Below, piece by piece: positions 60,812-64,000 of a stretch of 64,000 nucleotides of DNA. The first letter of the stretch is position 1; each line of letters opens with the position of its first letter. Both the position numbers and the translations under genes were made by a program. Source of the stretch: Trichocoleus sp. (GTDB taxonomy: Bacteria > Cyanobacteriota > Cyanobacteriia > Elainellales > Elainellaceae). The notes beneath the pieces were generated by a model, which saw nothing but the letters and a program-made list of their open reading frames with translations, did no database searches and had not been told where the DNA came from. The stretch is taken from assembly GCA_036702865.1 (NCBI GenBank), contig DATNQD010000064.1, positions 248,001 to 312,000 on the forward strand, read 5' to 3'.

Positions 60812-61165
60812 TCATCCACCTCGGAACAATGAGAACCCCCACGGGGATACTTTCAACGGCAAGTGGTAATGTTGCTCCACATCGCCAATGCCAAACCGAA
60901 AAGGAACAACATCGAGAAATGGGGTATCAGGGAAGGAATAGCCAAGCTGGCGGTAGAAATCACCGATGTAGAACACTACTTCATAAACGCCACGATCGCA
61001 CCCCTTTCCTTCCACAATGGGATGATCGAGAAGCCCTTTGCCAGACAGGACTCCAGCAGCGATCGGTTGAGCAGGTTCGCTGATGCTGAAGATTTCTACC
61101 TTCATTCCTACAGCAGGTAATCCGCGCGTTACATCCACAACATGAACTGAAATTCCACCCGCCAT
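60812..61165 (-). CDS. Transthyretin-like protein of the 5-hydroxyisourate hydrolase family, catalytic residues altered
   Basis: A 117-residue protein with the HIUase/transthyretin fold: N-terminal ISVHVVDVTRGLPA with His8, GVYEVVFYIGDFYRQLG in the middle, PFLDVVPFRFGI, and HYHLPLKVSPWGFSLFRGG at the end. HIUases need an Arg in the DGR motif (Leu45 here) and end in YRGS (FRGG here, residues 114-117). The catalytic Arg and Ser are therefore missing, while the histidines remain. It probably acts on something other than hydroxyisourate. Genes for urate oxidase or OHCU decarboxylase are absent from the window. It is located between the permease and amidase genes. Confidence 0.78.
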   Translation of the reverse strand: MAGGISVHVVDVTRGLPAVGMKVEIFSISEPAQPIAAGVLSGKGLLDHPIVEGKGCDRGVYEVVFYIGDFYRQLGYSFPDTPFLDVVPFRFGIGDVEQHYHLPLKVSPWGFSLFRGG

Positions 61166-61317
61166 GACAGCTGTTTACCTCGATAAACTGATCATTGAAC
61201 TGATCATTCGTAAGGGCGAAGCGTTTGCAGCAGAAATTTAGGTCTCAATTAAAATCTAAGTTTCAATTAACATCGCGCAAATACTTGGCTCCTACGAGTA
61301 TTCGTTGCGATCGCCCC

Positions 61318-62172
61318 TTACTCAGCTTTAACCAAAAACTTAGATAAGCCCGAAACCCGTTCCATCAAGATCATGAGAATCGCTGTAAATAAAATCAGAA
61401 TCCCCGAAACTGCTGCTGCCCGGACATCTAAATCATTTTCAATCATTGACCACATCCGAATTGGCAAAACCTCAGTTCTCGCATCAGACAAAAACAGAGA
61501 TACCGTAATATTGTCGAATGAACTCAAGAATGCCATAAACGAGCCAGTGATCACGCCCTGTTTAATCAGCGGTAACGTGACATGAAAAAACGTGTAGACA
61601 GGAGTTGCTCCCAAAACGGTTGACGCTTCTCGGAGAACATTTCCAAGCTGGGTGAGGCTGGCGAGCGTGGTTCTGACAATATAGGGAATACAAATCACGA
61701 TATGGCTGATCACCAACGTCGTAATCGATAGCCGAATACCAATCAGGTTAAAGAAGGATAGCATTCCTAACCCCACCGCAATTCCCGGTAAAGCAAGCGG
61801 AGACATCACCAGAGCATCCATGGCTGCAACCCAACGCGCTCGACTGCCTGCCATTGCCAACGATGCACAAACACCCAGCACAACACAGCCGATCGTGGTC
61901 AATAAGGCGACCTGAAAGCTAGTGGCTGCCGCTGTCCATAACTCTGGATAGTCCAGCAACGCCGAATACCACTGCAACGAAAAACCAGGTGGTGGAAATC
62001 GTAGCGTTCGGGCAGAACTGAAGGAAGAAATCAATACAATAACAGTGGGAAGGGTAAGCACTGCCAGACTGAAAAAGGCAATTCCCCAAATGACCCATTG
62101 AAAAGAGAGGCGATCGAGCTTCGTTAAGTTACGAGAATTGGATCGAACAACCGTTGATGAAGTGACTGACAT
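61318..62172 (-). CDS. PotC-like ABC transporter permease (second importer)
   Basis: A 284-residue permease with six hydrophobic segments and an EAA-type loop (LREASTVLGATPVYTFFHVTLP). It belongs to the polyamine/spermidine-type importer family. It starts ten bases after the PotB-like gene and lies 152 bases ahead of the transthyretin-like gene. It shares only family-level similarity with the importer at 12.4-17 kb, so the two transporters are not a recent duplication. Confidence 0.88.
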   Translation of the reverse strand: MSVTSSTVVRSNSRNLTKLDRLSFQWVIWGIAFFSLAVLTLPTVIVLISSFSSARTLRFPPPGFSLQWYSALLDYPELWTAAATSFQVALLTTIGCVVLGVCASLAMAGSRARWVAAMDALVMSPLALPGIAVGLGMLSFFNLIGIRLSITTLVISHIVICIPYIVRTTLASLTQLGNVLREASTVLGATPVYTFFHVTLPLIKQGVITGSFMAFLSSFDNITVSLFLSDARTEVLPIRMWSMIENDLDVRAAAVSGILILFTAILMILMERVSGLSKFLVKAE

Positions 62173-62182
62173 AGGTAAACTC

Positions 62183-63028
62183 CTAGCGAATGTAGGTTTG
62201 GCTTCTCTGCCCTAAAGCACTCAGTCCAAACACAATAATCAAAACCATTGCTAATAGAATGGCTGACACTGCAGCAGCAAATGGACCGTTCAGCAACACA
62301 ACACCTTGCTGATAAATCAACGTTGGCATATACATAATTTGCCCACCCCCGATGATAGAAGGAGTGACAAAAGAACTCACGGTCAGCGCAAACACCAGCA
62401 AACAACCGGAGATAATACCGGGTAGAGTCAGCGGAAAGATAATCTTCCAGAAGGTGCGCCATGCACCACCGCCCAAACTCTCGGAAGCTGCTGCCAAGCG
62501 AGGATCAATTTGGGAAATTGAGGCAATAATCGGCAGAATCATCAGCGGCAGTTGAATCTGGGTCATGGCGATCGCCACACCATGATGGGTAAACAGCAGC
62601 TTGACTGGTTCTTGAATGATGCCCAGGTTTTGCAGGAGGGAGTTGACCAATCCTTGCTTACCCAAAATCACTACCCATCCAAAAGTACGCACGACTGCGC
62701 TAGTTAGCAGAGGCAGCAGAATCAAAAACGTTAAAATGCCTTTCCACTTTGCCGGAGCATTGACATAGAAATAGGCAACGGGATACCCAAAAATCAAACA
62801 GCCCAGCGTTACCTGTATCCCTAGCCCAAAGGTATCAGTCAAGACTTTAACGTTGACCGACTCACGAAAAAACTCCCAATATTGGGCGAGAGAAAAACCA
62901 CCCGATGCAGATTGCACACTGGTTGCCAGCAGAATGGCTAACGGTGCAACATAAAACAGATGTAAAAAGAGGGCTAACGGCAACGCCAATTGCCATTCAC
63001 GCGGTGAAAATAACTGTGCAGCCTTCAT
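62183..63028 (-). CDS. PotB-like ABC transporter permease (second importer)
   Basis: A 281-residue permease with about six membrane segments and the EAA loop AASESLGGGAWRTFWKIIFPLTLP (core ASESLGGGAWRTF at about residues 180-192). It precedes the PotC-like gene and follows the binding-protein gene by 15 bases, so the three form one operon. The ATPase gene is expected upstream, beyond the window. Confidence 0.88.
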   Translation of the reverse strand: MKAAQLFSPREWQLALPLALFLHLFYVAPLAILLATSVQSASGGFSLAQYWEFFRESVNVKVLTDTFGLGIQVTLGCLIFGYPVAYFYVNAPAKWKGILTFLILLPLLTSAVVRTFGWVVILGKQGLVNSLLQNLGIIQEPVKLLFTHHGVAIAMTQIQLPLMILPIIASISQIDPRLAAASESLGGGAWRTFWKIIFPLTLPGIISGCLLVFALTVSSFVTPSIIGGGQIMYMPTLIYQQGVVLLNGPFAAAVSAILLAMVLIIVFGLSALGQRSQTYIR

Positions 63029-63043
63029 TTCAAATTCCCCTCA

Positions 63044-64000
63044 TTAGGCTTGAACGGTCTTATCAAATTGCTCAACCCACTCCGTTCGATGCTTATTAAT
63101 CGTTGCCCAATCGAGGAATTCTAGTCTGGCGAAGATCTCATCCAGGTTTTTGCCTAGCTTTTGGGCGATCGCTTCTGGAATTGCCACATTTTTGTTTGTG
63201 GGCAAAACCGCATTCATCTCAACCATCTTGGTTTGCACATCTGTACTGATAGCAGTGTCGATGTAAGCTGCCACTAAGTCCAAACTGGCTGATGGGCTTT
63301 TCACAATACTCATCATCGGAGTCAGGGCAAATCCACCTTCTTTCGGCATCACCCAATCGATATCCACTCCTTTTGATTGGAGCAACTTGACGCTATTCAA
63401 ATCATGAGGCGCAATATCGACTTCCCCCTGTTGAAATAGCGTGATTAATGCTCCTGCGTTGGCAACCACCCCCGCCAAATTAGGGGCTAACTCTTTGACA
63501 GCCTTAAAGGCAGGTTCCAGGTTCTCAACGCTGCCGCCTCGCATCTGGGCAATCTTCTGCATGAACCCGATCGTGTGATTGTTCTTCATCGCCATCAGAG
63601 CAACCCGCCCTTTGTACTTCGCATCCCAGAGGTCTGCCCAGGAAGTGGGTGGAGTTGTAATCACCTTCGGGTTATAGGCAATCCCGACTGCCTGCACTCC
63701 AATTAAAGGACCCCAGGTATCCTGGCTCTGAAACCGCTCCGCGAGTTCACCGTAGTTCTTCAAACGATCGACTGGCAGCTTTTGAAACAGTTCCTCTTTC
63801 GGTGCGCCTTCAAATACGCCCGAATCTAAAGAGACGACATCAAAAGGAGGGCTGTTCGGAGAGGCTTTCAGCTTCGCCACCTGATCCGCAGAAACCAGTG
63901 GCACCAGCGCCGCCTCAGCACTAGCAGATGTACTAAATGCAGGGATTAGAACATTCCGGTTAAACTGCTCCCATGAACCAGGCAGGGTAGTAGCAATCAA
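63044..64000 (-). CDS. PotD/PotF-like solute-binding protein, 5' part outside the window
   Basis: The last 318 residues of a periplasmic binding protein; the reading frame is open to the window edge, so the signal peptide and start lie beyond it. The two-lobed fold pattern is clear: YNPKVITTPPTSWADLWDAKYKGRVALM, then PHDLNSVKLLQSKGVDIDWV, and the C-terminal AVLPTNKNVAIPEAIAQK (given as separate stretches). It resembles polyamine/iron/thiamine-type binding proteins. The ligand is unknown; co-transcription with two amidase genes suggests an amide- or ureido-containing compound. Confidence 0.88.
   Translation of the reverse strand: MIATTLPGSWEQFNRNVLIPAFSTSASAEAALVPLVSADQVAKLKASPNSPPFDVVSLDSGVFEGAPKEELFQKLPVDRLKNYGELAERFQSQDTWGPLIGVQAVGIAYNPKVITTPPTSWADLWDAKYKGRVALMAMKNNHTIGFMQKIAQMRGGSVENLEPAFKAVKELAPNLAGVVANAGALITLFQQGEVDIAPHDLNSVKLLQSKGVDIDWVMPKEGGFALTPMMSIVKSPSASLDLVAAYIDTAISTDVQTKMVEMNAVLPTNKNVAIPEAIAQKLGKNLDEIFARLEFLDWATINKHRTEWVEQFDKTVQA

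Noticed and set aside
60812-61165. Urate degradation via an ordinary 5-hydroxyisourate hydrolase
   Set aside because: The catalytic Arg and C-terminal Ser are replaced and no urate oxidase or OHCU decarboxylase gene is in the window.
1-64000. tRNA, rRNA, insertion sequences or prophage genes
   Set aside because: No T-loop-like GTTCGANNC context with a matching acceptor stem, no transposase or integrase motifs and no terminal inverted repeats were found on reading both strands by eye. Covariance-model tools would be needed to exclude small RNAs.

Overview
The window looks like chromosomal DNA of a filamentous or Leptolyngbya-like cyanobacterium. GCGATCGC/CGATCG (HIP1-type) octamers are scattered through almost every gene. 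The gene set includes cyanobacterial hallmarks: MenE and MenC of phylloquinone synthesis, CofG of deazaflavin synthesis, a Ycf23/DUF561 protein, DUF3153 and DUF3318 proteins, a PhoX phosphatase, ABC1 kinases and GAF-rich histidine kinases. Short tandem heptamer and dodecamer repeats of cyanobacterial type also occur. I saw no rRNA, tRNA, CRISPR array, transposase or phage gene.

Layout. 0-7.8 kb is housekeeping: a PmbA/TldE-type protein, a DUF3153 lipoprotein, a DUF3318-menC-menE operon on the minus strand, a small Spx/ArsC-like protein, and a fusion of a methylglyoxal-synthase-like domain to a lipid kinase. 8-21 kb is a first nitrogen-scavenging region: a beta-alanine:pyruvate-type aminotransferase, uracil phosphoribosyltransferase, MscL, an M28 peptidase, a complete PotABCD-like ABC importer, an N-carbamoyl-amino-acid/ureidopropionase-type hydrolase, a GntR regulator and a divergent dihydropyrimidinase. 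Hydrolase, dihydropyrimidinase and aminotransferase would together turn dihydropyrimidines into beta-alanine and then malonate semialdehyde. 21-44 kb is mixed: three histidine kinases, an OmpR-type regulator with a lone osmoprotectant-type permease, a deacetylase, an ABC exporter, PhoX, an ABC1 kinase, CofG, Ycf23, a CAP protein, a PEBP lipoprotein and xylulokinase.

44-55 kb holds the most striking content: a divergent XRE-cupin regulator followed by eight tightly packed plus-strand genes. They match the whole N-methylglutamate pathway of methylamine use: mgdABCD (related to heterotetrameric sarcosine oxidase), gmaS (a GlnT/type III glutamine synthetase relative) and mgsABC (split glutamate-synthase-like subunits). 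This pathway is best known from methylotrophic and other proteobacteria. In a phototroph it would most plausibly release nitrogen from methylamine and pass the methyl carbon on as formaldehyde or methylene-tetrahydrofolate.

55-64 kb holds a GST and a pirin facing a LysR regulator, then a minus-strand operon running off the window: an ABC importer (binding protein, two permeases), a transthyretin/hydroxyisourate-hydrolase-like protein with altered catalytic residues, two amidase-signature enzymes and an arylmalonate-decarboxylase/maleate-isomerase-like protein. I read this as an undefined pathway for uptake and breakdown of a nitrogenous, possibly cyclic, compound. All functional statements come from reading the sequence and remembered family features; no database search was run.
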